Below are positions 42,152 through 52,393 of a stretch of DNA of 64,000 nucleotides, piece by piece. A program made the translations under genes and the position numbers. Each line of letters opens with the position of its first letter. Within the stretch, counting starts at the first letter, position 1. This stretch comes from Paenibacillus sp. FSL W8-0426 (GTDB lineage Bacteria > Bacillota > Bacilli > Paenibacillales > Paenibacillaceae). The notes under the pieces are model-generated. The model ran no database searches. It was not told the DNA's origin and was given only the letters and a program-made list of their open reading frames with translations. The stretch is from assembly GCF_037969725.1 (NCBI RefSeq), contig NZ_CP150203.1:1442001-1506000 (forward strand). Direction: 5' to 3'.

Positions 42152-43225
42152 ATGGACAAGCAACTCCATCGAAAGCAGCAATTTCAGCAGTCGGGCAAGG
42201 CATGGCGAATGAGAGGGAAGCTGCACTTGCGCTGGACTCTTACGATTTGGCGGAAGAAGGATCAAAGGAAATCATTACGGGCAAACATGCCAATGGCTCC
42301 GTTGCCCCAAGAGCAGGGGAGCATCGTTTTGGAGGCTTCGTTGGTGCTGCCGGTATTTCTCTTCTTCGTCATGTTCCTTATATATATCGTGCAGATGACG
42401 CTTATTTCCACTTCATTGCAAAGTACGGCGGGCGAGGCGGTGAAGCAATTGGCTGCCCAGATCTATCCGGTCTCACTCGCGTTCTCGCCCGGCGATTCGG
42501 CCGGAGGCGGGGAGGGAGGGGGAGGCTGGAAACTGCCAGGGCTGTCTCTGGAGGAGTGGGCGGAAAAATATGCTTCTTCACTTCCCGAGCCTCTCAACGA
42601 CTGGGTTCGAGCGGCAGCCGCCCGCGGCGAACAGCCTTTACAGGAAATCAAAACTTCCGTTTTGGAATCGGTGCTTGATCCAACGGTAAAACCGATGCTT
42701 AAACCTTTCATTAATGAACGTGTCCTTGATTATGAACGAATTCACGTGAACGGTATTTCCGTTCCCGATCTTCGCAATAAGCAGAATCCTTATTTTATGG
42801 TGGAATTGAGTTATGAGCTTCCCGTTAAGGTTCCTTTTTTGGGCAAATCGTTACGTATCCAGGCTGCCGCGGCCGAACGTGCATGGATTGGAGATACGGG
42901 AGAAGGCTCTGGCGGCTCCGGTGAGGGGGCTAATTCGGCAAGTTCAGCAGCGGTTGTATTGTCCAAACCGGAGCCGGCGTACGTTGGCAACAAAGCCACG
43001 GTGAAAGTCAAGGTGGACCCCGGGATAAGCGCGAACCTTACGATTTTTTACAAATCCGGCCAGAGCACGGCCAAACACATCGGTTGGGCCACGGCGGACG
43101 AGAATGGTGTCATCGAATGGAACTGGTTCGTCGGCACCAGGACGACGGAAGGCACATGGACGTTTGTGGTCGAGACGGCCGATGGCGCAGTGACCGAAAC
43201 CAGTTTTGACGTGGCATCCAAATGA
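42152..43225 (+). CDS. TadE-like pseudopilin 2 with C-terminal beta domain
   Basis: 357 residues. After a basic 50-residue N-terminus comes the prepilin-like EQGSIVLEASLVLPVFLFFVMFLIYIVQM (Glu at +5). An extracellular part includes a glycine-rich linker GGGEGGGG and, from about 260, a beta-sandwich-like domain (AYVGNKATVKVKVDPGISANLTIFYKSG; TRTTEGTWTFVVETADG) resembling bacterial Ig-like repeats. ATG follows GGAGGGAAC. Such a domain could adhere to a surface or bind another pilus component. Confidence 0.85.
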   Translation: MDKQLHRKQQFQQSGKAWRMRGKLHLRWTLTIWRKKDQRKSLRANMPMAPLPQEQGSIVLEASLVLPVFLFFVMFLIYIVQMTLISTSLQSTAGEAVKQLAAQIYPVSLAFSPGDSAGGGEGGGGWKLPGLSLEEWAEKYASSLPEPLNDWVRAAAARGEQPLQEIKTSVLESVLDPTVKPMLKPFINERVLDYERIHVNGISVPDLRNKQNPYFMVELSYELPVKVPFLGKSLRIQAAAAERAWIGDTGEGSGGSGEGANSASSAAVVLSKPEPAYVGNKATVKVKVDPGISANLTIFYKSGQSTAKHIGWATADENGVIEWNWFVGTRTTEGTWTFVVETADGAVTETSFDVASK

Positions 43226-43243
43226 TTGAAGGGAGGGCGGAGC

Positions 43244-43747
43244 ATGGAATGGTTTTATCTGGTTTGCGGCCTGGTCGTAATGGCAGCCTTCGTCACCGAT
43301 ATTCGGTCGATGAAGATTCCGAATCGTCTCACCTTGCCTGCGATGTTGGTGGGGACGGCGGCACATGCCGCTTGGGGCGGCTGGGATGGCTTGTTCTTCT
43401 CGGCCGCGGGATTTGCCGTATGTTTTGCAGTTCTGTTTGCGATGTATGCCATCGGTGCCGTGGGCGCGGGGGATGTGAAGCTATTCGGTGCAATCGGGTC
43501 CTGGACCGGGCTGTTGTTCGGCATTCATGTCGTCGTTTATTCCGTGTTATATGCGGGCGCGATCGGGCTTGTCATTGTGTTGTTCCGAAAAGATGCGGCA
43601 AGGCGATTTCGCAGCATCGTTGGCGGCCTGGCCGGCTTCTTCCTATTGGGTTCGATCAGGCTGGTCGGCAAGGGGAAAACGCTGAAATTTCCGTTTATGC
43701 TGGCGGTATTGCCCGGATTTGTCAGCACTTATTTATATTTGATGTAG
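43244..43747 (+). CDS. Type IV prepilin peptidase TadV/CpaA
   Basis: Aspartic membrane protease (A24 family) that cuts Flp and TadE-like prepilins. About 167 residues with six hydrophobic helices. The two catalytic aspartates are in FVTDIRSMKIPN (near residue 22) and the GxGD motif AVGAGDVKLFGA. It lacks the methylase domain of bifunctional PilD, as is usual for TadV. ATG at 43244 follows GGGAGGGCGG. Confidence 0.93.
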   Translation: MEWFYLVCGLVVMAAFVTDIRSMKIPNRLTLPAMLVGTAAHAAWGGWDGLFFSAAGFAVCFAVLFAMYAIGAVGAGDVKLFGAIGSWTGLLFGIHVVVYSVLYAGAIGLVIVLFRKDAARRFRSIVGGLAGFFLLGSIRLVGKGKTLKFPFMLAVLPGFVSTYLYLM

Positions 43748-43778
43748 ATCGGCTGAGGAAGGAGGAAGGAATAGAACG

Positions 43779-45581
43779 ATGTTTGGATTGACGAGGGATT
43801 TTGTTCGCAACGGCGGTGTGTTCATGGTGCTGGAGAGGCCCGATGGGTTGCGGATGGACGAGTTAAGCAGCGTGCAGGTCGGAATGCTGGCCTCCAATCG
43901 CATTGCAAGAGTGTTGCCGGTCCATATCCGCGAAGTGGATCTTAAGGTGACTCTTCAATATGATATCGCGGGATTCAAGATGCTCTCTCATGCGTTGAAG
44001 ACGGAAAAGATCAAACTTCACGTGCTGTACGGATTGTTGTTCCAGATCGCAGACACGCTATTGGAGAGCAGGCAATATATGCTGGAGTCATGCAAGTTTA
44101 TTCTGCAGGAGGATTATTTGTTCGTTAACGGGTCGCTCGATCAAGGGGGAATCGGCATGATTTACGTTCCGATCCAGGATGCAGCCCAGACAGATATACC
44201 TCAGCAATTTCGGGAGCTTGTTATCCGTTTGATGGCCCATGTGCAGCAATTGCAGGGTGAAGGGATTCAGCGCGTGCTCCAGTTATGCCATGAAGAGAGC
44301 TGGGATATCAGGCACCTTCGGGAGCTGTTGCTGGAATTGTATGCGAACGGGCAAAAAAGCGAGGATGATCCAGAGAAGACAACTGCGTCCTCCGTTCATC
44401 CGGCTGCCGTGTCCGGAATGGAGGCGAAGCTTCATGTTGTGTCCCATGGCACGCATCAAGGTTTGGAATCGGAGCCGGAGTCTTTCCTGTTCAAACGCAG
44501 AGGCATAATGTCTTCAGCTTTGGAAACGGGACAGCCGCAGCCCTTTTTGTCGCGATCCGGCGAGCGTTCTGCCGTAGAATCGGAGAAGCCATCCAACCAT
44601 GACTCGAAGAAGAGGATGTTCAAGCGAAGCTCTGTGGATTCAGGTGAGGACCAGAACCTTGAGACGGACGTGGATGACGAAGGTAAAGATGCGGGGTCTG
44701 CCAAAGTGACATACATCGCTTTGGGCTGCATGGTAGGCATGGCTTTGATATGGAGATTCATTTACATGGAACAGCCCGGACAGATGGAAATGATGGTATC
44801 TTCCGCTCTGAGCATCATCCTGCTTGGGGCAGCAGTATGGGCGTGGAAAGGGCGAGGGAGGTTTTCGTTTCCTGCCCTGGGTAAACGCCAACGGGAAAGC
44901 GGCGGCGAAGAAGAGATGTTTCAGGAAAGCTGGCGTTGGAACAATCAAGCAGGCCATGCAGGTCCGTTTGCAGCCCGCCGAAGCGATGACCCCAGCAAGT
45001 TGCAAGATCCATTGCCGGGGTCAGACGCCGCCCCGGAAAGTCCGCATCTGAACACGAATGTTCATCGCATGGATATGCCGTATAATCGTCGGCAGGGAAG
45101 CATGGTACAGGATTTGCCGCACCCGCATTTTTCGGACAAAGAACAGTTACAGGATTCGGCAGCATCCACAGAGAACAGCATGCGTTTTGACGTGTCCAGA
45201 GAAGCTACCGTCAATTTGCAATCCATGAAAGAAGCCGGCGGCTTCAAAGGCGCAGACACGGGACTGCCCCTGTATTATTTGGAGCGTAGATCCCCTGCAG
45301 GGGAGCCGGGCGAGCGGATGGACATAAGGGGAGCCTCGTTTGTTATTGGAAGGTCGGCAGACATGGTACAGTGGGTTGACGCAGCGGTCGGAGTATCCCG
45401 TGCGCATGTTGAACTCAGCAGGAACAAAACCGGTTATGCCATTAAAGATCTCGGTTCCGTGAACGGAACGGTCCTTCAGGGGCAGCTGCTTGCCCCTTAC
45501 AAGGAATATCCGCTCCATGACGGAGATTCCTTCATTTTGGCAGAGTCCGTCTACACCTACCGAGCGGTCCAATCAGTGTAA
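43779..45581 (+). CDS. FHA-domain protein of the Tad cluster
   Basis: 600-residue multi-domain protein. The N-terminal 200 residues (YDIAGFKMLSHALK; LESRQYMLESCKFILQEDYLFVNG) resemble DUF6382, followed by a low-complexity linker, two hydrophobic helices around 310-360 (CMVGMALIWRFIYM; SALSIILLGAAVWAW), another linker and a C-terminal FHA domain: SFVIGRSADMVQW, VSRAHVELS, DLGSVNGT. FHA domains bind phosphothreonine, so assembly may be controlled by a Ser/Thr kinase, none of which is in the window. Last gene of the operon. Confidence 0.9.
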   Translation: MFGLTRDFVRNGGVFMVLERPDGLRMDELSSVQVGMLASNRIARVLPVHIREVDLKVTLQYDIAGFKMLSHALKTEKIKLHVLYGLLFQIADTLLESRQYMLESCKFILQEDYLFVNGSLDQGGIGMIYVPIQDAAQTDIPQQFRELVIRLMAHVQQLQGEGIQRVLQLCHEESWDIRHLRELLLELYANGQKSEDDPEKTTASSVHPAAVSGMEAKLHVVSHGTHQGLESEPESFLFKRRGIMSSALETGQPQPFLSRSGERSAVESEKPSNHDSKKRMFKRSSVDSGEDQNLETDVDDEGKDAGSAKVTYIALGCMVGMALIWRFIYMEQPGQMEMMVSSALSIILLGAAVWAWKGRGRFSFPALGKRQRESGGEEEMFQESWRWNNQAGHAGPFAARRSDDPSKLQDPLPGSDAAPESPHLNTNVHRMDMPYNRRQGSMVQDLPHPHFSDKEQLQDSAASTENSMRFDVSREATVNLQSMKEAGGFKGADTGLPLYYLERRSPAGEPGERMDIRGASFVIGRSADMVQWVDAAVGVSRAHVELSRNKTGYAIKDLGSVNGTVLQGQLLAPYKEYPLHDGDSFILAESVYTYRAVQSV

Positions 45582-46472
45582 TTTAAGGTCTTCCAACGCT
45601 TCTTGCAGCGTCGGATAAGTGAACAGGAAACCCTGATCCAGCGCCTTTTGGGGAATGACGCGCTGCCCTTGCAGCACAAGCATAGACATTTCCCCTACCA
45701 GTGCCTGGATCAGGAAGCCCGGTACCGGAAACCAATGAGGCCTGCGAAAGACCTTTCCGATGGTTTTTCCAAATTCGTCATTCGTTACCGGATGCGGTGC
45801 AGCCGCGTTTACCGGACCGGAAATGGCTTTGTTTTGCACCGTGAAATCAATAAGCCTCACCATATCGTGAATATGAATCCAGCTCGTCCACTGCTTGCCG
45901 CTGCCCAGTTTGCCGCCAAATCCAACCAAGTAGGGCAGCTTCATGAGTGGAAAAGCCCCTTTGTGACCCAACACCAGACTGATCCGGATGAAGGCAAGCC
46001 TTGTGCCTTTAATTTCCTTGGAGGCGGCTTCCCAGCGTTCCGAAACGCGTGCCGGAAAATCCGCTGCATGAAGGGGACTGTCCTCGTCAAAGGTTTCCGT
46101 TGCCGATGTTCCATAGATCGCCATGGCAGAAGCCTGCACGACCACCTCCGGTTTGCGTTCAAGCGAAGACACGAGGCGGGCCACCTTGGCTGCGGTCGTT
46201 ACGCGCGACTCCAGAATCCGCATCTTGGCGCTGCCCGTCCAGCGTTGATTCAACGTTTCTCCCGCAAGATTAACCAACGCATCGAAGCCCTCCATACGTT
46301 CCGGCTGAACTTCAAGCTGTTCCCAGGATACATATTCCAGATTCGGATATGCCGCTCGTTTATTTTCCGGCAGCTTTCGAGTGATGATCATGATATGGTG
46401 ATTGGACTTCAGCCAGTAATCCGTCAATGCGCTTCCAATAAATCCGGTTCCGCCGCAGATGGCTATTTTCAT
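45573..46472 (-). CDS. TIGR01777-type NAD(P)-dependent epimerase-like protein (YfcH)
   Basis: Extended short-chain dehydrogenase-like protein, 299 residues. Rossmann motif IAICGGTGFIGSAL at the N-terminus; LVNLAGETLNQRWT, ASAMAIYGT and DFPARVSERWEAA are characteristic of the TIGR01777/YfcH family, including an active-site-like Tyr. ATG at 46472 lies eight bases after GGGAG. Natural substrate unknown. The stop codon overlaps the FHA gene stop by nine bases (convergent overlap), with no terminator visible for either. Confidence 0.92.
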   Translation of the reverse strand: MKIAICGGTGFIGSALTDYWLKSNHHIMIITRKLPENKRAAYPNLEYVSWEQLEVQPERMEGFDALVNLAGETLNQRWTGSAKMRILESRVTTAAKVARLVSSLERKPEVVVQASAMAIYGTSATETFDEDSPLHAADFPARVSERWEAASKEIKGTRLAFIRISLVLGHKGAFPLMKLPYLVGFGGKLGSGKQWTSWIHIHDMVRLIDFTVQNKAISGPVNAAAPHPVTNDEFGKTIGKVFRRPHWFPVPGFLIQALVGEMSMLVLQGQRVIPQKALDQGFLFTYPTLQEALEDLKLH

Positions 46473-46646
46473 AGTGGGCACTCCCTTTTGCGTATCTATC
46501 GCAGGTATTCAACAACAACGATCATTGGAAAAAAGCCCCGATCGGTAAGAATGAACTGAAACTTGACCTGCCGGAGCCTGTGTGGGATTCTATTCGTTTA
46601 TCATGAGGAGTCACCAAAAGCGACGTTCTTAAAACCTTATCCTTTT

Positions 46647-47114
46647 TCATTTGTTCATCAAATGTTCGTAACGCGAATAATCAATTTCGTTTTTTTGCAA
46701 AAAACGGACAAGAAACTTATTGTCCCGCTTGGGCGTGGCGATAATATATCCCTTGATGCAATGGTCGCGGGTGACTTCGGAAGCTTTGCTTTCGATGGCG
46801 ATTCTGCCGATTTCAGCCGCAATGGAATGCTTCGCGATGTCCCTGAACGGTCCGGGCACCGGCTCCACCAGCTGATCCAAAAAGGCTTTGGCGTCGTCCG
46901 TCCATAAATGCCGGCTGGTTTCGACCCAGTGATTTTGCCAATCCAGCTTGGACTTGCCGTCCGCTTTGGGCAATACCTTCAGAAATTTGCGCATCATAAA
47001 AAAACCGCCGATACACATGCTGCCTAACAGGATGACTGTCCAAAATGCGATCGTGTTCATAAACCAGTTGCTGGGCGAGCTGCTAGCCAGCGTCAAAACA
47101 AGTGGATCGAACAT
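46647..47114 (-). CDS. DUF2621 membrane-anchored protein (YneK-like)
   Basis: 155 residues. N-terminal hydrophobic helix (FMNTIAFWTVILLGSMCIGGFFMM) and a cytoplasmic domain: KLDWQNHWVETSRHLW, DQLVEPVPGPFRDIAKHSIA, KGYIIATPKRDNKFLVRFL. The layout matches the DUF2621 family known from B. subtilis YneK. ATG at 47114 is used; the GTG one codon upstream is closer to an AGGTGA site and cannot be excluded. Function unknown. Confidence 0.85.
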   Translation of the reverse strand: MFDPLVLTLASSSPSNWFMNTIAFWTVILLGSMCIGGFFMMRKFLKVLPKADGKSKLDWQNHWVETSRHLWTDDAKAFLDQLVEPVPGPFRDIAKHSIAAEIGRIAIESKASEVTRDHCIKGYIIATPKRDNKFLVRFLQKNEIDYSRYEHLMNK

Positions 47115-47281
47115 CACTGTAAAAGGTCACCTCGGTTCATTGAATTTTGCGAAAGAAACCCTCCGCTACCCATGTTCCGGAATGCTGTTAAAAATAGCCT
47201 GTATTCCGAATTATATCGCATTTCTAGATTTATTTCGATAATCGCGTTAGAATAGGGGATAACTCAAACAAAGGGGGATGA

Positions 47282-48412
47282 ATGATGCTTAAAATAGGCT
47301 CTCACGTGTCCTTTTCGGACAAGGGATTATTGAGTGCAACGAATGAGGCGTCCTCGTACGGCTCAAGTTCGTTTATGATATATACGGGTGCTCCGCAGAA
47401 TACGCGCCGCAAGCCCATTGAATCCATGTTCATCGAAGAAGGCAAACAGGCCATGCAGGCTGCGGGCATGGATGAAATCGTAGTGCATGCGCCGTACATC
47501 ATTAACCTGGGCTCTTACAAAGAAAATACGTACGAGCTGGCCGTCAGCTTCCTGCAGGAAGAAATTCGGCGGACGCATGCCATCGGCGTGAAAAATATCG
47601 TGCTGCATCCCGGTGCTTTCACCGACAAGGATGCGCATTACGGCATTGAGCGCATTGCTCAAGGCCTGAACGAGGTGTTGGACGGCGTGAAGGAGACGGA
47701 TGTCAATATCGCTCTGGAAACGATGGCCGGCAAAGGTACGGAGATGGGACGCAGCTTCGAAGAGATCGCACAGATTATCGAAAAGGTCAAGCATAACGAA
47801 CGATTGACGATCTGCATGGATACATGCCATATTCACGATGCAGGCTACGATATCGTGGGAGATTTGGACGGCGTGCTCGAACAATTCGACAGCATCGTCG
47901 GACTGGATCGCATTGCCGTCATGCATATCAATGACAGCAAAAATCCGGTGGGCGCACGCAAGGACCGCCACACCCCGATCGGCTCGGGATGGATCGGGTT
48001 CGAAGCGATTAACCGGGTTGTGCATCACGAGAAGCTTCAGGGGCGTCCGTTCATTCTGGAAACCCCGTGGATCGGCAAAGATGCCAAGACGCAGCGCCCG
48101 ATGTATGAGGTGGAAATCGCTTTGCTGCGCGGTGATGTTGCCGGCCGTTTCGGCCAGTCATTTTTGGCTGAAGTCGAGCAGCTGCATCACTTCTTCGAAG
48201 GCAAGGAAATCAATCCGCGCTCTTATATTCTCGATGTATGGAACTTGCTCAAAAATGATGCCAAAGCCAAGAAGGCCGATCCGCGCGAGCCGCTGGAGCG
48301 CCTGTACGACATGGTGACGGAATCTGCCCTGTTCCCGGATTTGAGCGAGGAACAACTGAATCATCGTTTGATCGCCTGGCTGGCCGGCAAAGAGCTGCTC
48401 GTCACGGCTTAA
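47282..48412 (+). CDS. nfo: Endonuclease IV with C-terminal extension
   Basis: AP endonuclease that cleaves the phosphodiester 5' of abasic sites in base excision repair. Zn ligands and family motifs are present: [101 protein letters not shown]. At 376 residues it is about 80 longer than the usual 280-300; residues about 290-376 form an extra, mostly helical C-terminal domain. AAGGGGGATG precedes the first of two adjacent ATGs. Confidence 0.95.
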   Translation: MMLKIGSHVSFSDKGLLSATNEASSYGSSSFMIYTGAPQNTRRKPIESMFIEEGKQAMQAAGMDEIVVHAPYIINLGSYKENTYELAVSFLQEEIRRTHAIGVKNIVLHPGAFTDKDAHYGIERIAQGLNEVLDGVKETDVNIALETMAGKGTEMGRSFEEIAQIIEKVKHNERLTICMDTCHIHDAGYDIVGDLDGVLEQFDSIVGLDRIAVMHINDSKNPVGARKDRHTPIGSGWIGFEAINRVVHHEKLQGRPFILETPWIGKDAKTQRPMYEVEIALLRGDVAGRFGQSFLAEVEQLHHFFEGKEINPRSYILDVWNLLKNDAKAKKADPREPLERLYDMVTESALFPDLSEEQLNHRLIAWLAGKELLVTA

Positions 48413-48433
48413 TTTAAGGAGGAAAAGTACCCG

Positions 48434-49327
48434 ATGGAGATTCATGCCAAACAATTACGTCCTGATCAACAAAACCGCGCCGACCGGGCGCGGATGCTCA
48501 TTTCCTGTCCGGATGGACCCGGAATCGTAGCAGCCGTATCGCATTTCCTGCACCAGCACGGTGCAAACATCGTTCAGTCCGACCAATATACGATGGACCC
48601 GGCCGGAGGCATGTTTTTCATGCGCGTCGAGTTCGATCTGCCGCAATTGTCTGACAATTTGAACAAGCTCGAGACAGACTTCGCCGAAGTGGCAGGCAAG
48701 TTCCGGATGGAATGGACGTTGACGGCGGTGAGCCGCAAAAAGAAACTCGCCATTTTTGTATCCAAGGAAGACCACTGCCTGGTGGAATTGTTATGGCAAT
48801 GGCAGGCCGGCGACCTGGATGCCGATATCGCCCTGGTCGTAAGCAACCATTTGGATATGAAAGATTACGTGGAATCTTTCGGTATCCCGTACCATCACAT
48901 TCCGGTTACCGCAGAGACCAAGCCCGAGGCGGAAAAACGCCAGCTGGAAGTCATCGGCGACGATATCGACGTGATCATTCTTGCGCGTTATATGCAAATC
49001 ATCTCGCCAACGTTCATTGAACATTATCGCAACCGGATCATTAACATTCATCATTCGTTCCTTCCGGCGTTCGTCGGCGGCAAACCGTATGCTCAGGCAT
49101 ACAAGCGCGGCGTAAAAATCATCGGAGCGACGGCGCATTATGTTACCGAAGAATTGGATGGCGGACCGATTATCGAGCAGGATGTGCAGCGTGTAAGCCA
49201 TGGTGACGACGTGAACGAATTGAAACGCATCGGACGCACCATTGAACGCGTCGTGCTGGCACGGGCAGTGAAGTGGCATGTGGAGGACCGGGTGCTGGTT
49301 CACGAAAATAAAACGGTCGTTTTTTAA
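48434..49327 (+). CDS. purU: Formyltetrahydrofolate deformylase
   Basis: Hydrolyses 10-formyl-THF to THF and formate, balancing one-carbon units. The N-terminal ACT domain (MLISCPDGPGIVAAVSHFL) is followed by a formyltransferase-like domain with the Asn-His-Asp triad: INIHHSFLPAF (Asn/His) and TEELDGGPIIEQD (Asp). The 297 residues are standard. ATG behind AAGGAGGAAAA, 21 bases after nfo, so likely cotranscribed with nfo. Confidence 0.96.
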   Translation: MEIHAKQLRPDQQNRADRARMLISCPDGPGIVAAVSHFLHQHGANIVQSDQYTMDPAGGMFFMRVEFDLPQLSDNLNKLETDFAEVAGKFRMEWTLTAVSRKKKLAIFVSKEDHCLVELLWQWQAGDLDADIALVVSNHLDMKDYVESFGIPYHHIPVTAETKPEAEKRQLEVIGDDIDVIILARYMQIISPTFIEHYRNRIINIHHSFLPAFVGGKPYAQAYKRGVKIIGATAHYVTEELDGGPIIEQDVQRVSHGDDVNELKRIGRTIERVVLARAVKWHVEDRVLVHENKTVVF

Positions 49328-49803
49328 CCTTATAGTTTAGTGCTGTGCAGGATTAATCTGCAATTGTAAAGCCATGCATAATGGCTGTTGAAGGCGGCTC
49401 CCGTTCATTGAGAGGGGAGTTCGTCTTTTTTTATGGCATTGTTCCACAAAGAGTATGGTTTTCCGGTTTCGGGTTATACTTCATCCGATGGAAGCATGGG
49501 GCGATCCGAGTTGTGGAGGAATGTAAGGGGATCGGCATGGCCTGGGCAAATTTGGTATATGGCGGGCAATTTGCGCCCCAAAGCTGAGCGGAAGCCACTT
49601 TCACGATCTCCAACGACCGAATTTCCCTGTTCGCCGAAAAGAGGTTATGGAAAAGCGCCTCGCCAAGTGATACAATACAAAAGTGAATAAGTCAAAATGA
49701 AACACTCAAGCGGATTTACTTATTGTTATATACGGTTTGCTTGTATGATGAGAGGGATTCGCTTGCGCACCCGACTTATCTAAAGACATGAGGAGGACAA
49801 ACC
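49328..49803. other. Gap purU - tkt
   Basis: 476 bases. A weak CTCCC/GGGAG hairpin and T-run near 49398-49432 may end the nfo-purU transcript. TATGAT at 49744-49749 is a plausible tkt -10, with a poor -35. Short frames here lack ribosome sites and family resemblance. Confidence 0.5.
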
Positions 49804-51846
49804 ATGACTGACAAGAACGAAGCGATTCAAAAGGACGTAAACAGCACAATCGACAACCTGTCGATCACGACGGTTCGTACACTGGCGATTGACGCCATCG
49901 AAAAGGCAAAATCCGGACACCCGGGCATGCCGATGGGTTCCGCTCCGATGGGATACCAGCTTTTTGCTAAAACGATGACACATAACCCGGCTCACCCGAC
50001 ATGGGTAAATCGGGACCGTTTTGTGCTGTCCGCAGGACATGGTTCCATGCTGCTGTACAGCTTGCTGCACCTGAGCGGTTACGACCTGCCTATGGAAGAA
50101 CTGAAACAATTCCGCCAATGGGGAAGCAAAACGCCTGGTCACCCGGAATTCGGGCACACTGCGGGTGTTGATGCTACGACAGGACCACTCGGCCAAGGGA
50201 TTGCAATGGCTGTAGGTATGGCTATGGCTGAAGCACAACTCGGCGCAACCTACAACAAAGACAATTTTGATGTAGTTAACCATTATACGTATGCGATCTG
50301 CGGCGACGGCGACTTGATGGAAGGCGTATCCCATGAAGCGGCTTCGCTTGCCGGACGCCTGCACCTCGGCAAACTGATCGTATTGTTCGACTCCAACGAC
50401 ATCACGCTGGACGGCGAATTGAACCTGTCTTCTTCCGAAAGCATCGCGAAGCGTTTCGAAGCATACGGCTGGCAAGTGCTGCGCGTTGAAGACGGCAACG
50501 ACCTGCCTGCAATTGAAAAAGCAATCCAGGAAGGACAAGCGGAAAGCATTCGTCCTACACTGATCGAAGTGAAAACCGTGATCGGTTACGGCAGCCCGAA
50601 CAAACAAGGTAAAGGCGGCCACGGCGGTACGCACGGATCCCCACTGGGTGCGGAAGAAGCCAAACTGACCAAAGAATTCTATAAATGGGTATACGAAGAG
50701 GACTTCTACGTGCCTGCTGAAGTTCGCGACCATTTCGCACAAGTGAAAGAGCGCGGCATCGCGGCAAACAAAGCTTGGGACGAGAAATTCGCCGAGTACA
50801 AAAAAGCATACCCTGAGCTGGCAGCTCAGTTCGAATCGGCAATCAGCGGCGAACTTCCTGAAGGCTGGGATCGCGATCTGCCTAAATACGCGGCCACAGA
50901 CAAAGCGGTATCCACACGCGTGGCATCCGGTAACGCCCTGAACGGTCTGGCACCTAACCTGCCTTATCTGACAGGCGGTTCTGCCGACCTGGAAAGCTCC
51001 ACAATGACACACCTGAACAACATCGCCAACTTCACGCCAGAAGATTACTCCGGCCGCAACATCTACTTCGGTATCCGCGAGTTCGGCATGGCTGCTGCGA
51101 TGAACGGTATGGCATTGCACAGCGGCGTAAAAGTATTCGGAGGTACGTTCTTCGTATTTACCGACTACCTGCGTCCGGCTGTACGCCTTGCAGCTCTGAT
51201 GGGTCTGCCTGTAACGTACGTTCTGACTCACGACAGTATCGCTGTTGGTGAAGACGGACCGACTCACGAACCAATCGAGCAATTGGCTTCCTTGCGCATC
51301 ATTCCTAACCTGACGGTCATCCGTCCGGCTGACGGCAATGAAACTTCCGCAGCATGGGCTTATGCGCTCGAAAACAAAAACAACCCGGTTGCGCTGGTGC
51401 TGACTCGTCAAAACCTGCCGATCCTCGAAGGAACGGTAGAAGGCGCACGCGAGAACGTAAAACGCGGTGCTTATGTTGTGTCTGATGCGAAAGACGGCAA
51501 AGCCGTTGCTCAAATCATCGCTACAGGTTCCGAAGTGCAGCTGGCTGTCAAAGCTCAAGCCGCGCTGGCTGAAGAAGGCATTCAAGTTCGTGTCATCAGC
51601 ATGCCGAGCTGGGATTTGTTCGACAAACAAGACAAAGCATACAAAGAATCCGTCCTGCTGCCTGATGTCAAAGCACGTCTGGCGATTGAAATGGCTCACC
51701 CGATGGGTTGGGAAAAATACGTTGGCGACCAAGGCGACATTCTCGGAATCAGCACATTTGGTGCATCCGCGCCTGGAGACCGCGTCATCGCAGAATACGG
51801 CTTCACTGTGGAAAACGTGGTTAGCCGCGTAAAAGCATTGCTGTAA
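49804..51846 (+). CDS. tkt: Transketolase
   Basis: Thiamine-diphosphate enzyme of the pentose phosphate pathway moving two-carbon ketol units. 680 residues. Thiamine-binding [20 protein letters not shown], phosphate/substrate-binding [12 protein letters not shown] near the start, [35 protein letters not shown] and the C-terminal [12 protein letters not shown] are all intact. ATG behind GAGGAGGACAAA. Codon use is smoother and AT/C-balanced compared with the Tad genes, as expected for an abundantly expressed gene. Confidence 0.97.
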   Translation: MTDKNEAIQKDVNSTIDNLSITTVRTLAIDAIEKAKSGHPGMPMGSAPMGYQLFAKTMTHNPAHPTWVNRDRFVLSAGHGSMLLYSLLHLSGYDLPMEELKQFRQWGSKTPGHPEFGHTAGVDATTGPLGQGIAMAVGMAMAEAQLGATYNKDNFDVVNHYTYAICGDGDLMEGVSHEAASLAGRLHLGKLIVLFDSNDITLDGELNLSSSESIAKRFEAYGWQVLRVEDGNDLPAIEKAIQEGQAESIRPTLIEVKTVIGYGSPNKQGKGGHGGTHGSPLGAEEAKLTKEFYKWVYEEDFYVPAEVRDHFAQVKERGIAANKAWDEKFAEYKKAYPELAAQFESAISGELPEGWDRDLPKYAATDKAVSTRVASGNALNGLAPNLPYLTGGSADLESSTMTHLNNIANFTPEDYSGRNIYFGIREFGMAAAMNGMALHSGVKVFGGTFFVFTDYLRPAVRLAALMGLPVTYVLTHDSIAVGEDGPTHEPIEQLASLRIIPNLTVIRPADGNETSAAWAYALENKNNPVALVLTRQNLPILEGTVEGARENVKRGAYVVSDAKDGKAVAQIIATGSEVQLAVKAQAALAEEGIQVRVISMPSWDLFDKQDKAYKESVLLPDVKARLAIEMAHPMGWEKYVGDQGDILGISTFGASAPGDRVIAEYGFTVENVVSRVKALL

Positions 51847-51899
51847 TAACCACAGCGCTTAAGATAACGTCTATTTAACTTCAGGGGGAGCGGGTACGA

Positions 51900-52217
51900 A
51901 TGTCACAGTTTGATCAAGTCAGCGTTGTTAAAAAGGCCAACATTTATTATGAAGGCCAAGTAACCAGCAGAACGGTAATTTTGGGAGATGGCAGCAAAGT
52001 CACTCTGGGCATCATGCTTCCAGGCAGCTACGAGTTCGGTACGGATTCCCGCGAAATCATGGAGATTCTGTCCGGCGACCTGAGAGTGTTGCTCCCGGGC
52101 GAGGAAAACTGGCTGGAGATTCAAGGCGAAGCCACATTCCATGTGCCTGCCAATTCCAAATTCAAACTGGAGATACGCAGCGTTACCGATTATTGCTGCT
52201 CGTACCCGGCGGAATAA
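51900..52217 (+). CDS. ppnP: Pyrimidine/purine nucleoside phosphorylase (PpnP-like)
   Basis: Small cupin-like protein, 105 residues, of the former DUF1255/YaiE family; E. coli PpnP phosphorolyses several nucleosides. Match: [56 protein letters not shown] and [16 protein letters not shown] behind GGGGGAGCGGG, 53 bases after tkt, so possibly read from the tkt promoter. Ends at a strong terminator. Confidence 0.92.
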   Translation: MSQFDQVSVVKKANIYYEGQVTSRTVILGDGSKVTLGIMLPGSYEFGTDSREIMEILSGDLRVLLPGEENWLEIQGEATFHVPANSKFKLEIRSVTDYCCSYPAE

Positions 52218-52223
52218 CACAAT

Positions 52224-52268
52224 AAGGGTAAGCAGGGCCTTGCGAGCAAGGTCCGGTTTACCCTTTTT
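52224..52268 (+). terminator. Terminator after ppnP
   Basis: AAGGGTAA (52224-52231) and TTACCCTT (52258-52265) enclose an inner CCTTG/CAAGG hairpin, followed by TTT. Confidence 0.88.
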
Positions 52269-52393
52269 ACTTCGTTTGCCGGATGACAAAGTTGGTTTCG
52301 CAAGCTTGTCAGCCCCGTGGATTTGCAGTATCCTAATGCTAAGTTGATTCATTGAAACGGACCAAACACATATAATCAGGAGGGTTTAATATC

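Noticed and set aside
49381..49690. Two short overlapping frames before tkt
   Set aside because: No ribosome site, no family resemblance, and they lie in the probable terminator and promoter area.
49780..51732. A 650-codon open frame on the minus strand opposite transketolase
   Set aside because: It lies antisense to a clear tkt gene, has no ribosome site or family motif, and its His/Arg/Cys-rich composition is typical of a shadow frame.
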